Positions 1 through 11,049 of a DNA stretch of 42,900 nt are shown one piece after another. Under the pieces are notes generated by a model, which had not been told where the DNA came from, searched no databases, and saw only the letters and a program-made list of their open reading frames with translations. Both the position numbers and the translations under genes were made by a program. Position 1 is the stretch's first letter, and every line of letters starts with the position of its first letter. Source of the stretch: Sphaeroforma sirkka (taxonomy: Eukaryota > Opisthokonta > Ichthyosporea > Ichthyophonida); contig LUCW03001577.1 of NCBI GenBank assembly GCA_001586965.3, positions 1 to 42,900 on the forward strand, in the 5' to 3' direction.

Positions 1-115
1 AAATATTGGAAAAGAGCTTTGTACTAAATTATTTAAAAAATACAAATAAAATAATGTATTATCTCAATTGATCTTGACTGTATTTTCAGACTGGCCGGAG
101 GCCGTATTTCCTACA
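1..115 (-). repeat. 3' LTR of element A, cut by window edge
   Basis: This matches the right end of the complete family I LTRs at 6635-7230 and 29285-29865 and, inverted, the start of those at 36552 and 39868. It ends in CTACA, the complement of the TGTAG start of the LTR. A short G-rich stretch lies just upstream in element sense and may be the polypurine tract. Confidence 0.85.
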
Positions 116-559
116 TAGCCCCTATTAGCTTTTTAAGAACTACGAACGTACGTTAGATACACGATCTAGTGGGTAAAGCGAAAACCAAAGTAAAAACGGT
201 TTCGGTCATGACTGTATCGAGTAAGTGGCATGTGTGCCCTATATGTACGGATTCCAAGACTCATGTTGTACTCTATGTCGTTTAGTATTTGGTCAGTAAC
301 CATTTCCGATGTGTAGGCTTGCCTTACGTTTATTATTTGGTAAGGTAACAGCGAAAGGCTGTTCTTCATTAGTAGAAGTAAGTTTGAACAATTTTTCTGC
401 ACTGTTGGTAGAAGATCAGAAAGTTTGAGTCACGTAAGGAAGTAGGTGGCAAATAGGAATTTCCGAATCCGTCAGGGTTTGTGAATCACCTGAGGAAACC
501 CTTTTTCGTTTTATCTCGTGTGTTCTTATGTAAACGCTTATTCCATTTCTTATTACAAA

Positions 560-800
560 GATACGAAGAAATCTTAAGGTCACGAAATGCATCGGAGGTT
601 ATGCCAAGCTACTGTCCCATCCGAGCAAACGGGTCTTGTAGTAAGTGTAACCCGTCTTCGGATATTTTTGTCAATTATATCTTTGACTTGTGACTCCATA
701 ACTGGTATATCAGAATCCAAATGAGCAGGCGAATGAGAGTTTCGGAGGTAAGAGGATACGATTGAGAGTGCCCTGGGTGGGTGCGCTAGTACCATCAATG
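560..800 (-). pseudogene. Chromodomain-like tail of element A
   Basis: The end of the pol region, past the integrase, encodes a module beginning VKDIIDK. The same module is clearer in element C (30216-30422), where a tryptophan-containing strand follows as in chromodomains. Chromodomains at this place steer integration of chromoviruses to marked chromatin. The match is a pattern match only; a GPY/F-like or unrelated fold is possible. Confidence 0.4.
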
Positions 801-1309
801 TTATTCACTTCAGCAAGTATCACTGCTTCTCATCATGGTGAGGAAATAGCAAAAGGTCCTATCGTCTTAGAAGAAGTTCAGGTAACGTTGGCGTTTCGAT
901 TTATAATGTTAACATTAATCGCCGACTTTGAACTGAACAATGTTCTTAGTGTTATTCCATCGGTCCATACGCTTTAAGTAGGACGCGATTCTTGTGCTCG
1001 AAAGTAAACAGGGTAAACAACGTTCTGCATATGCTCGATCTTTTGTAGCCACGGGGTAGCGTGTTTCTCGGGCGCAGTTTTATCAAACGTTGCTTGTAAT
1101 TCACTATAGCGGCCAAAGAAATAGTGAAACGGGTGTTCCAGTTTGAGGATTCATGCAGTTATTCATTTGAGTCTGAACCCGATTTCAAATGATAAGGCCA
1201 CATATCCTCAACGTCGTCTAGTGCGGTACGCAGAGTTTCTTAAGTTCTCTATGACGTGTCTCATTTGCACCCTGCGTTTTGAGGTTTGTAAGGAACACCA
1301 CGCTATGGG

Positions 1310-2030
1310 TCATGCCTCCGATACGAGTATAAGTGCCTCCATTACGTCGGTACAAAACTCACTACCGTTATCAGAACATAGTTCTCCCGGGAAACCGAAG
1401 TCATTAAAGACGTGATAGCATAATTCTGCCACTGTTTGTGGACGTTTGTTCGGTATTGCATAAAGCAAGTTATGCCAGCCCGAAGCCACACATAAGAAAT
1501 GACAGATATATACATCGCCAGTATGCTTGGATCGCGGGAGTTTAACCAAACCGACTATGACTCGGCGCATCGGTTGGTCTTCTGTCACACTTTTAGGGGT
1601 GCCCAACCGTATCGCTTGATCTGGTTCTTTTCACAATCAGTACAGTGTCGGTATACTTCACGTATGGTTTCTTTCAGCGCCGGGTGATCAAGCCCTGCAC
1701 GAATAGCCATTTTATAAGTATGCTCATATGCTCGATGCGTTAAATTATGTATAATTTTAACTCTACTTTTGAGCTCCTCTAAGTCAGTCAGATTCTGCGT
1801 AACGCTGGCTGGATGAACCATAGTCCTGTTGGAAAGGGCAACCTCAGTATCAGGAGGGGTAGAGTCCTGAGATATACATAATTGACAACATTGGATTGTT
1901 GAAGTATCTTCTTCAGTTGTTTCGCAACTCCTGGCTGTTCTTTAAGCAGCGCTTTAAGTAGTTGAGTGCGAGCTTCAGGTTCTCTTAGAGTTTTGAGTCT
2001 TTGATCCATGGCCTTAGCTAGTTCCATGTT
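1310..2030 (-). pseudogene. Integrase region of element A
   Basis: Segments on the minus strand encode an HHCC zinc-binding region (a HRAYEH stretch followed by HCTDCEK) and then an integrase core, recognisable by KHTGDVYICHF and SDNGSEF. Together these are the N-terminal and catalytic parts of a retroelement integrase, which joins the cDNA to host DNA. Part of a fossil element; element C carries the same region at 30903-31541. Confidence 0.8.
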
Positions 2031-2114
2031 TTACGATCTAATGCCGTTTCAATCGGCATTACCTCGACTGCAATCTTGTTGGGTGCATGTGTTGTACGAG
2101 TCTTGAGCTTTTGT

Positions 2115-4080
2115 TCAAACTCTTTTAGACTCCTCTAGTTTAGCTAAGAATTCGGTTGAGGGTTTCCACTTAGTGGTACCTGCAGGACCGATGCGACAAA
2201 CAATGGTGTGTTTCCAAAGCGTCTTCTTAATAGAATAGGATCCCTGATACAAGAACGTGTCGGTTTCACGGTCGACATGAATAGGTTCGTCTTGAATCAT
2301 ATTAATTAAATCACGTATCCATGGGTCGGAGTTACGTAAGGGACAACACAGCGTAATGGTAGATTTAGTAGTACTAACATAGTTTAACAACTGTGCGATA
2401 AGTTGACAATGTGGGTTAGCCCACGCATTATGCTTTGATAAGTCAAGCTGAAATGCATCACCTTTAGGATGAGTCAACGACCTATATTCTGAAACCTGTT
2501 TGTTATGTTCTGCGGCGAACATATCAACAGTAAATGGACCCCATCGTGATTGAGCGAGGTTAAACCATTTCTTATTTAGCATCCAATCGGTTGCTAATAA
2601 CTCTTTGACTGTTTTCTGGTAGTCGGGCACAAGTCGAGAGAGCATGTCAGGAAGATGGTTATGTATTCCTGGAATGTGTGTTATATTAAAGGCGAACTTG
2701 GCAATAATGTCATGCCAGCGGCTCACCAACTGTGAATCAGGGTTCATATCTTTAAGTATGTTAAAGACTTTTTGATCACAGGCGACAGTAAAGTAACTTC
2801 CATAAAGGTAGTCTTTAAACTGTCTTAGCGCAGTAACTATAGCAAGGAGCTCTTGTTTAACGGTAGGGTAATTCCGTTGACTCTTATTATAACTCTTGCT
2901 AAAGAATTGTATGTAGCGCGGTTTACCATTTATCGTTTGGTAAAGCACTCCACCTACCGCTCGATCTGAAGCGTCGGTTGCTACTTGGAATGGGACACCA
3001 TCCACAGGGTACTGCATGATGGGTGCGTCCATTATTTTACTTTTGACTAGTTTAAATGCATCATCACATTCTTTAGTCCAAAGCTTTCCCAAAGGTCCTT
3101 TGTGCAGCCGTAGGTGACTGAAAGGCTTTAAGTAATGAGAAAGATGCGGTACCGAATCCGAGAAGAAGTTAACAAACCCACACACAGAGTTCACATCTCT
3201 TCCAGTAATTGGTGTTGATAAATCCAACAGAAACTGTTTCTTGCCAGGATCAATTTCTACCCTGCTGCAGATACTTTGTAGCCAAGTAAGTGTATAGTAT
3301 CTTTAGCAAAAGAACACTTGTCTTCGTTAATCTTAAGTTTAGCATGATTAAGTCGCTTTAAGACTTCTTTAACGAGTTTAGCATGTTCATGTGCTGTCTT
3401 TGTAAAGATAACTATATCATCTAAATAGACTGATACGTTATACGACAGGTCCGCAAATAGTTCCATCATAACTTGTTGGAAGAAAAGAAGGTAACATGTG
3501 TAAGCCTTCAGGTGCACCTTTAAACTGGTACTTCTTACCTTGCCAAGTAAAGGAAAAGTATTTCCTATGAGGCTCATATATCTGTAGTGGATGGAATGCA
3601 GCTTTTAAGTCTATCTTGGAAAGATAGTCGCACCCTCCATTTTGCGTAGTATCTCGCTTATCTTAGGTAAGGGAAAACTATGTTGCGGAATTAGTTTGTT
3701 GATTGGCGACAGGTCTAGTACTACTCTTGTTTTACTAAACGTTCCATCAGATTTATATTGATCGACCGCTAAGAGAGCTAAGTTAACTGGGGTTGCATCA
3801 TAATTGATTTCAATTAGACCCTGTTTTAACCAATCTTCGATTTGGGTTTTGACAACGTCTTTGTGTCTCCAACTCACGTAGTTATGTGAAGGACACTTTA
3901 ACTTAGAGAAGTCGACGTTTGTTAAGTCAAGTCTAACGTACCCATTAGAGAACTTAAACATACACCAGTCAGTTATTGCAATCTTCCTGTTTTGTATAAT
4001 TAAGTCCATAATTATATCGGTGAAGTGCGGAATCATATCCTTTGCTTCACCTTCCGGAGGTTTAGGTATCTTTAACATAT
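2115..4080 (-). pseudogene. Reverse transcriptase, RNase H and MT-like module of element A
   Basis: The minus strand encodes the RT fingers and palm (KTRVVLDLSPINK, then YLDDIVIFTK), followed by RNase H (VATDASDRAVGG, about 2650-2995) and the HIPGIHNHLPDMLSR connection. Beyond RNase H, at about 2240-2545, is a further module with VDMFAAEHNK, GDAF and a WANP stretch. This is not part of the standard Ty3 order and resembles Dam-type adenine methyltransferases. RT copies element RNA into DNA and RNase H removes the template. Part of a fossil element. Confidence 0.85.
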
Positions 4081-4179
4081 TATCATCTGACTGATCTTTA
4101 TTCGGGTCTAGCCCATTAGGCAGACCAGTGAGTGTTATACCTAAACTGAGAAGATCAGTCATACCTATAATTAAATCGT

Positions 4180-4495
4180 ATTTCTGAGACATGTCAGTAA
4201 CGATTAGGTGAGTCTTCACTTCTCTTCTATCTGACAGCATTATGTGTGCATAGTCAATGGCTTGTTCGCAAGTAGTAACTTTGCCATTTCCCAAGATTAA
4301 ATCAGTTGTTTCGTTATGGACAGCCATATCTGTAGCGTAGGCTACTCGGCATGAGATAGCAGAGACTTCAGCCCCTGGATCAAATAGTGCCATAACTTTT
4401 TCTCCATTTACGAAAACTGTTTGAAAGATACGTTCATCTCCTTTGGTATAGATTTTATTGAACATTTTCTCATAATCTTGCTCTAGTGCGCACAT
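4180..4495 (-). pseudogene. Aspartic protease region of element A
   Basis: A region encoding VNGEKVMALFDPGAEVSAIS followed by a YDLIIGMTDLLSLGI strand has the shape of a retropepsin: an active-site loop, then the I-I-G-x-D/T flap-side motif. It would cut the Gag-Pol polyprotein. It lies between gag and RT, as in other Ty3-type elements. Fossil. Confidence 0.7.
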
Positions 4496-6551
4496 ATGGT
4501 ACTGTCAGTGCTTAACTGGACGTCTGGTAAGTCCTTGCAATCCTCTTTGTGCCAACCGTTAGTACCCTTGCAAGTAGCACACTCTTTCATATAGTGTCCA
4601 AAATCTGGCTTGCCTGGTGCACACTTAACAGGGTCGTGTCTACCATTCCACTTGCCATTACGTTTTGTGAGGTTGTAACCACACTTCTTGCAAGGCGCTC
4701 TCACCTTCTTATCACCTTTCGGTTCGGTAGAAGTAGAGCCAGTACCCCCTCCAGTAGTAGTGCGAGGTTTCTTAGTACTACGCGCAGTATTAGTCTCTAC
4801 TGCGTTTCGCTTAGTGGGCTGGGTGTAGCTCGTGGTACTAAGTACTCTAGTAGAGGAATTGGTATGCTTGTGTACTATCTTCTCAAAGACAGACCAAGGC
4901 ATAGATCGCAAATCACCATAGGCGATGATGTCATCATTGACTTTCTTAAAGAGGTTAGCTCCCAGAGTCTCCATCATCTGACAAATTAATAAATATTCGC
5001 CAGTATAGGTACGACCACCCATCCGAGTATTCATATGTGTCATATGAGCTAGAGCACCTCGAATAGTGGTATCGTTCGCAAAGAACTTGCGAGACTCTAG
5101 AAGTTCACGGTCACGTGCATCTTCAAAAAAAAGGTGTTAAGTATATTATCACGCAACTGGTGCCAGGGTAGGGCTTTCCAGTTGGGCTCATGAGCCTTCA
5201 AGATAGTTCGCCATTCACCTGGCTCACAGAAATGAATAAAGGCATTCATCATCTGCTTATCCCTAAGGCTGGCAGACTCCTTAAGTTGGTCGAAGGCCTT
5301 CAGTGTCTCCACTGTACTTTTTTTTTATTAGTAGAGAAATCGACCTCAGCCTGCGCGTTACCTAGCTGCTTTATAAAGCTTGGTTCTAAGTGTTCACGAG
5401 GCTCATGCTCAGTGCTACGGGCTGCTAGTGCCAAGATGGTGTCTATTTCCTTTCTCTTGTTATCGATTAGATAGCGAATGTTATCCGCTTTCCTATCGTC
5501 AAGGTCAGAGTCATTCAATAGACGGTCCTCAAGGACTTGCATACCAGAGCGTAATAGCCTGAGACGAGTATGTCTGGTTCTCACTTCCTCATCCTCAGGA
5601 TTAGAGCGGGAACTCTCTAACGAGGTACTGGTGTAGCGATTGCCAAAATCGTGATTACCAGGGTTAGTTGGCAAATGAGGGTCGATATTACGAGGATGGT
5701 AAGCCTCATCGAGTTCCATACGATCATATCCTCTGACAGGGTTAGGTTTGTCAAGAGGATGGTCGATGGTAGCATCAGAGCTATAGAGATTAGATTTTGA
5801 AATATTATCTCTCTCGCCAGTGGTAACTGGCTTAGTAGTAAACATACTGGCTGGTAAACCAGTAGGTCTCGGGTTCGAAACCCGGCCCGAATTTTTTTTT
5901 TTTTTTCTTCTTCGGTATAGGAAGAATATCAGCCAAGTGGGACACGATAGAGGGGTCCACAACTGCTGCTGCCGCTAGCTCCTTCAAGAGCGCTTCAGTG
6001 CGGTTCAATTGGCGTCGAGATTGAGAGGATCCAACCACTCGTTGTCGAGTTATGGCGTCCTCAGCTTCGGCCCCAAGATTTGAGCTGAATGGAATGGCTT
6101 CTCCATCGATGGCGAAACCGAAATTTTCGGACAGGTCCAATACTTCCTTTTCACGCCGGATTTGTGCTGGAGTGTCCTTTAGATGTGGAGTTATAATGCC
6201 CCCCGACATTCGTATCCACGAATTTTCCAGCCTTTCGACGTTTATCCCCAATATTTGACGGCACGTGGTCAGGGGGCAAGCTGGGGTCCTGAGCTTCACT
6301 CCTAGGTGATACACGGACGCTGGCAAGCCTTTCCGCGGTAGTAGATACCTCTTCTTCCAAGGCTTTAGGATCCGACGAGTCATCCTCAGAATAATCCTCT
6401 GTACCAACCTCAGAATTTGCTTCCCCAACAGTATCCTCGGCAGGCTCAACTCCAGACAGGCTAGGTGTTTCCACAGGGACCTCAGGAACCTCGGCAGGCT
6501 TAGCAGGCTTAGAGCTAGCGGCTCCCTTGCCTTTAGAAGTACCCTTAGCCA
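4496..6551 (-). pseudogene. gag region of element A
   Basis: The gag region starts at the ATG complementary to 6549-6551 (MAKGTSKGKG), with a basic, Pro/Glu-rich N-terminal part. A helical capsid-like middle follows (about 4900-5500, with KAFDQLKESASLRDK and GEWRTILKAHEPNWK). At the 3' end are cysteine clusters CKKCGYN, CAPGK and CATCKGTNGWHKEDC, which look like nucleocapsid zinc-binding motifs. A tRNA-like stretch lies antisense inside this region (see 5818-5906). The capsid part is named from position and helical pattern. Fossil. Confidence 0.75.
5818..5906 (+). other. tRNA-like sequence antisense to gag (element A)
   Basis: Read on the + strand there is a box A-like TGGCTTAGTAG (5828-5838) and an exact box B, GGTTCGAAACC (5872-5882). 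The T arm folds (TCGGG, loop TTCGAAA, CCCGG), and an anticodon-like stem ACTGG/CCAGT flanks an 8-base loop. A run of 15 T follows (5892-5906), as at an RNA polymerase III stop. The D arm and 5' acceptor strand do not pair well, so it is not a functional tRNA by eye. The same block is at the same gag position in elements C and D. Confidence 0.6.
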
Positions 6552-6634
6552 TAGTATTTGCTGGATAGTAAATCGATGTCAGACAGTCTAGAAGCAGTAC
6601 ACTACTGTAACTACTAAATAACTGAAAAAAAATA
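6552..6634 (-). other. Leader of element A between 5' LTR and gag
   Basis: This 83-base leader is nearly the same as the leader of element D (40464-40542). Directly after the LTR the sense strand reads TATTTTTTTTCAGTTA rather than a TGG-starting primer-binding site complementary to a tRNA 3' end. A piece like this leader also occurs inverted at 39831-39867. Confidence 0.6.
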
Positions 6635-7230
6635 TGTAAACTTCGATGGAAATTACTAGGTTTCAAACTATATTAAACTAAAATACAATTTAGTCAGTTA
6701 GGATTTAGCAGTGGTAGCTTGTGTAAGAATGATCGGGACTGCCTCTTGTTAAGAGCCTAAATATCCTCGATCACACAGGGCGTACCTCTAGCTGTTCTTT
6801 ATTGAATAATTTTCACTAGAAGTACTAAGTGTTCATGACCACTTGCCTAATTTGTAAATAGACATAATAACGTAAGTCACGTTAATACATTAGCTGATAT
6901 AAATAAAGTTCCATCTGAAGAAAAGTTAAAAAAAAAAAAAAAGACTTATTGGATTTTGGAGATTGGCGGGAGGACCAAAATCTATAAGTAGTAGTTCGGA
7001 GATTATAAAATTTAGTTTATAATATCCTACATCTACTAATGTCTCAAATAGGTCCAAGTAGATGAGTCATACCAAATACTCAGGCTATTGGAGCCATCAA
7101 AGTGAATTTAGAACACTTTGGAAATATTGGAAAAAGAGCTTGTACTAAATTATTTAAAATACAAATAAAACCAATGTACTATCTCAATTGATCTTGATAT
7201 TTTAGACTGACCGGAGGCCGTATTTCTACA
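6635..7230 (-). repeat. 5' LTR of element A (family I LTR, 596 bp)
   Basis: In element sense it begins TGTAGAAATACGG and ends AAGTTTACA, a TGTA...TACA pair typical of LTR ends. It has the same length as the LTR of element D (39868-40463) and is nearly the same in sequence. The base after it (7231) begins CCGCT, which would be the target duplication. Its partner lies outside the window. Confidence 0.9.
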
Positions 7231-8034
7231 CCGCTGCGACTTCCGTATAATAATAGTAAAACTGTGTGTTCGACAAAAAACAATTTAAAAGTTTTGCGTA
7301 CGACTGCGACTCCTGTATAGAAAACGCTGTGTTGGTTGGATATACCTTACCGATACCCAGTATTGAGGGAGTTATACAGAAATTCTCTTTTGATTGTAAG
7401 GTTATTGCGACTGCATCTGGTGGTGTACGTCAGTGTCATCACAATTCGGTGTTCCCCTGGAAAGATAATACATAAGGCTTGCATCTCTAGACTGTATTAA
7501 CAAACAAATATGTAAGCAACTCGCACTGTATATAGGGAGAGGTGAAGTCGGATATACAATGAGTTATATGGGAAATAAATTCATATTCATGTGATACGCT
7601 ATTCTTTGAGTTCTCTGTCTGATGAATTCCTCTAAGCTTTAGGTGATGTAGATATCTTTCAGCAAATCTTCAGACAGTTCGAGTAGGTTCTTCTGGGGTG
7701 AGCAGAGCGACTTCCTTGTAGACTGTGTAAATCAACAAGTCATCTGCCAACACCTCGCGGTATACGTCAATTCCATGCCCGCCCAGTATCACTTTTCCAA
7801 AAGTGAAAAGATGGTTACTAACACTATTGTTTGTGATTGCAGTTCTAGGCACTTATATTGGCTATCTTCTCTCGACCAAACCCGATGCTTTTTATTCCAT
7901 CCCAACCTGCTCGTTGAGTTTTCTTTAGATTGAATTTGCATATGTTGGATTGCAAAGTATTGTCGGCAATCCAGATGCCAGTGTTAAGACTTGCAACAAA
8001 GTGCAAATGTAAGTCTTCTGGTGTTTATACTTTT
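7231..8034. other. Unassigned DNA with two protein-like segments
   Basis: No gene is recognised. Two short open segments look more protein-like than the rest: 7266-7475 on the + strand (with GYTLPIPSIEGVIQKFSFD) and 7670-7852 on the - strand (with FGKVILGGHGIDVYREVLAD). Neither matches a family I can name with confidence. They may be exons of a decayed gene or chance. A partial repeat of about 17 bases (GCTGCGACTTCCGTATA and GACTGCGACTCCTGTATA) begins near 7233 and 7302. Confidence 0.25.
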
Positions 8035-8120
8035 ATGTCAAACAACTTGAATTAGCCAGCTTAAAATTTCATATGGTCAGTATGAGAAACTTTTTGAAAG
8101 CACTTAACACTGGTATTATT
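8035..8120 (+). repeat. Diverged relic of LTR family II
   Basis: The block with CATATGGTCAGTATGAGAAAC and GCACTTAACACTGGTAT aligns with the middle of the two solo LTRs at 23379-23835 and 28671-29130, at roughly 70 percent by eye. The ends are not recognisable, so the original limits are unknown. It is much older than the two solo copies. Confidence 0.5.
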
Positions 8121-8199
8121 CTATTTCTGACTTATTTGCTTCTTATTCTCACGGTGATCATACTACACTCTGTTGCATATGCTGTAAGCCATATAAAAG

Positions 8200-11049
8200 T
8201 GCAATCATTTTTAGATCGCTGCGGTTAGGAAACTGAATCAACTCCCGACTAGTGAGTTTGTTGAATCAAACAAGTCTCCGGAGTGAGTCAACTCTAATGA
8301 TTTCAATAAAATTAAAGAGTTTTTGTTTTTGTTTTTTGCTATAAAAACAATCGCTCACCCACTTTTTAACTCGCTGATATATATATCAAGGAGACCAACT
8401 CCCGTGGTGGTATTTGAACTTTCCACGTGCGCTCGTCAGATTGGACAGTAGTATTAGGCTAAAATAGGTAGAAAGGGTATCTGGGATGCGATGAACATGA
8501 AAGTATGATAGACCATAGTCACTGGCTACAGCAGTACTGAGATTTGGCGTGCGGTTAGCTACTCATGAATTCATGATTTTTTAGAACGTCGCGTACCTTT
8601 AGCCTGTCTCACTATATCGTTAAGATGGATATAAGAGACATATAAGTGACAATTAAGTTGGTAGTTTGGATGCCAATCCTCATTTACGAGAAAAATAATG
8701 GAACTTAGAGAATAAACGAGTTCGGCAAATCGCTTTAAATCGCTTTAACGAATTAATGTTCACTACTCGTGCTGAACCTGGAGTTTGTCCTCACTTGACA
8801 ACAGATCATAAAACCGTTTCACATCCGGGCTGTGTGAAAGTTGATTTTTGACTGATCACCATTTAATCCTCGAATTTCTCGATCATATACAAATACTATT
8901 TCCTGCCTAGTTGTTGAGTTAAGAGGCGAATTGGATTCCTTAGCTTGACGAAGCTAGTCGGTACTGCACCTCGCAGGGGACTGGCTTATATGAACCAGAA
9001 GGTTTTACAACGGACAACATCCTGAAACGGTCAATTACTAACTATATGTGATATATTAGTCAGGCTGAAGTCAGTTTATTTAAAAGAAAGCAAATTCCGA
9101 TATCTAGTTTCGAGTACTCCTAACGATTCGAATATCCTGCACCGTACGCTACTGTGCTGTCAGTCCAAATTTACTTTGTGACGACTGCTGATTGTTACAG
9201 AACTATAAGTGGATATTTTAACATCTTATTGCGGTTTATGCTTGTTATGTATTTGCATCGAATCAGGCTTAAAATTGTAATCAGTTTAGCTACCTTGCCA
9301 CAAGCTATGTAGTTCGTGCGCTAGGGCGAGTTCAACCCTGTTTTTATATGCATCACTTATATGTCGGCTGTCAATTGATATTTCTACTTTACTTCGAAAT
9401 CATACACTCTATCTAGCAATTCGTGTGCTGTTGATATAGTCAACGTTCTGCTGATATATTAAAAAACACCCAAGGATAGAAGTCCGCATTTCTGTTCTGT
9501 TATCTCATTCGACCATGACCTTCAAATAACTAATCTAGAAACATCTTGCACTAGCGGTGTATAACTTAACACAGTCACGCTGGAATAGGTTTAAAAAGGC
9601 ATGTTCACTGCGGAGCATGAGTGGTTATCTAAGCGAAGCCCCAAACACACCCTGAAAATAACGCCTTCCAATTGGATTTAATCTAGCACTGACGTGTTTC
9701 ACTGTATGAAATTATATCAACACAACAAGCGTTACTAAGATTTCAATAGCACGCTGTGTTACAACCTTCAATGTTCTTATCCTAAGATGAGTGCGCTTAT
9801 CAGTATAATGCATAGCAAGCTTGTCAATGTCGACCTTTTGACTGAAAAAATATTGTGTCGAGGTTACTGAATGAAATTCGCATCGGTCAAAAAGCATTCA
9901 ATCGGTAAAACCCTAAAACATAAATACCCCTAATGACAAATATTCTAAGGGATCGATAGGGCCGAAAAATGGCATAATACGATGCCACTACAACGGCCTC
10001 ATCACTATACAACAAGCAACGTGTTTAGGAGATAACCTTTTAGATTCAACGTTCATGAGAAATCTATATGCTCGTTAGATAAAAATGAAGGCTGAAAGAA
10101 TGACCCATTGATGGCATACAAACAGCTCCACGAACTGATTACCGTATCTCGAATGTCTAAAACGGATACATAAAATACCGCTACTAAACCATTGTTTCAT
10201 ATAGCCAGTGTCCCCAATATACTGGTTGATAGATCTCTATCGATACACTTGCTTGTATTTGGAATATGGCATTGCATGCAAGATTTGATTTTTCTGAACT
10301 GAGTACTAGATCCGGGTCGAACTTCCTCGGCACCATATTGCTTAAGGTGTGAAACAAGAACAAGCGCTACAGTTGAATAATTTTTATGGTGCTTTTTTTA
10401 TGAAGATCAGTTGATACTTTCAAATGCAAAATTTGCACCGCCAGACTTAGCGAAAAACCGACATGTCGGCCAGGCAAATTTAGGTTGTGTAGGCTTGTCA
10501 TTATTTATTGCCGTCACGTGAAAGAGTTGAGTCGACCAATGGTCGATTGAAATTCAGCTTTAGACGTCGGTAGTAAATTGAATAAAAGTGATGATTGAGA
10601 TGCGACTTTGAATGCATAGCCCTGCGAGGAAATACTCTAAATGTATATGGCCTACATGGGAACCTATCACTGGATATCTTGATCTATATTCATTTGGGGA
10701 GTCAGTTACAATGATCAACCCAAGCTGATTTCGTAGTAGAATTTTTTTTACCTCACTCTTGACAAGATATACATAAATCAAAATTTTGCATGTGAATTCC
10801 GAAATCAAATAATCAACCTGGTAACCATGTCAAGCCACACCTAGAATTTCACCCATCTTTTTTAGTTAGTTAACAGAATGATATGAGCCACGATTAGTCC
10901 AATTCGTGATCAAATATAAATCTTCACTATGAGTAATTACCAATTTTGTTCAGGTTTGTGTATAACAAGTGTTCTAAAAGTGTGAAGAGGCTATCAATGA
11001 ATTTGAAGTTTAAACTTTTTTATAAATAAAATGATGAATAAAGGGTTTT
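8200..11049. other. Gene-free stretch, nothing recognised
   Basis: All frames are short and interrupted, and no repeat, RNA gene or domain was recognised. A weak box B-like AGTTCAAATACCACC occurs antisense near 8415-8430, without a supporting box A. An open frame of 82 codons at 10560-10808 (- strand) has no known motif. Confidence 0.5.

Larger units (their letters stand above)
1..7230 (-). mobile_element. Ty3/gypsy-like LTR retrotransposon A (family I)
   Basis: Fossil LTR element read right to left: 5' LTR, short leader, gag, protease, reverse transcriptase, RNase H, a methyltransferase-like module, integrase, a chromodomain-like tail, then the 3' LTR, which runs off the left edge. The order RT-RNase H-integrase places it in the Ty3/gypsy group. 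It is broken in several places. The visible 115 bases of its 3' LTR are roughly 90 percent like the matching part of its 5' LTR, which suggests an old insertion. Its reverse transcriptase region is almost identical to that of element C (about 99 percent over a 180-base sample), while the gag region is closest to element D. Confidence 0.9.

Noticed and set aside
5818-5906. A functional tRNA gene
   Set aside because: The acceptor 5' strand and D arm do not pair and the anticodon loop has 8 bases. Called tRNA-like only.
7670-7852. An exon of a host gene, possibly CPSF1-like
   Set aside because: The resemblance is a few residues only and there is no second exon in order. Left as unassigned.
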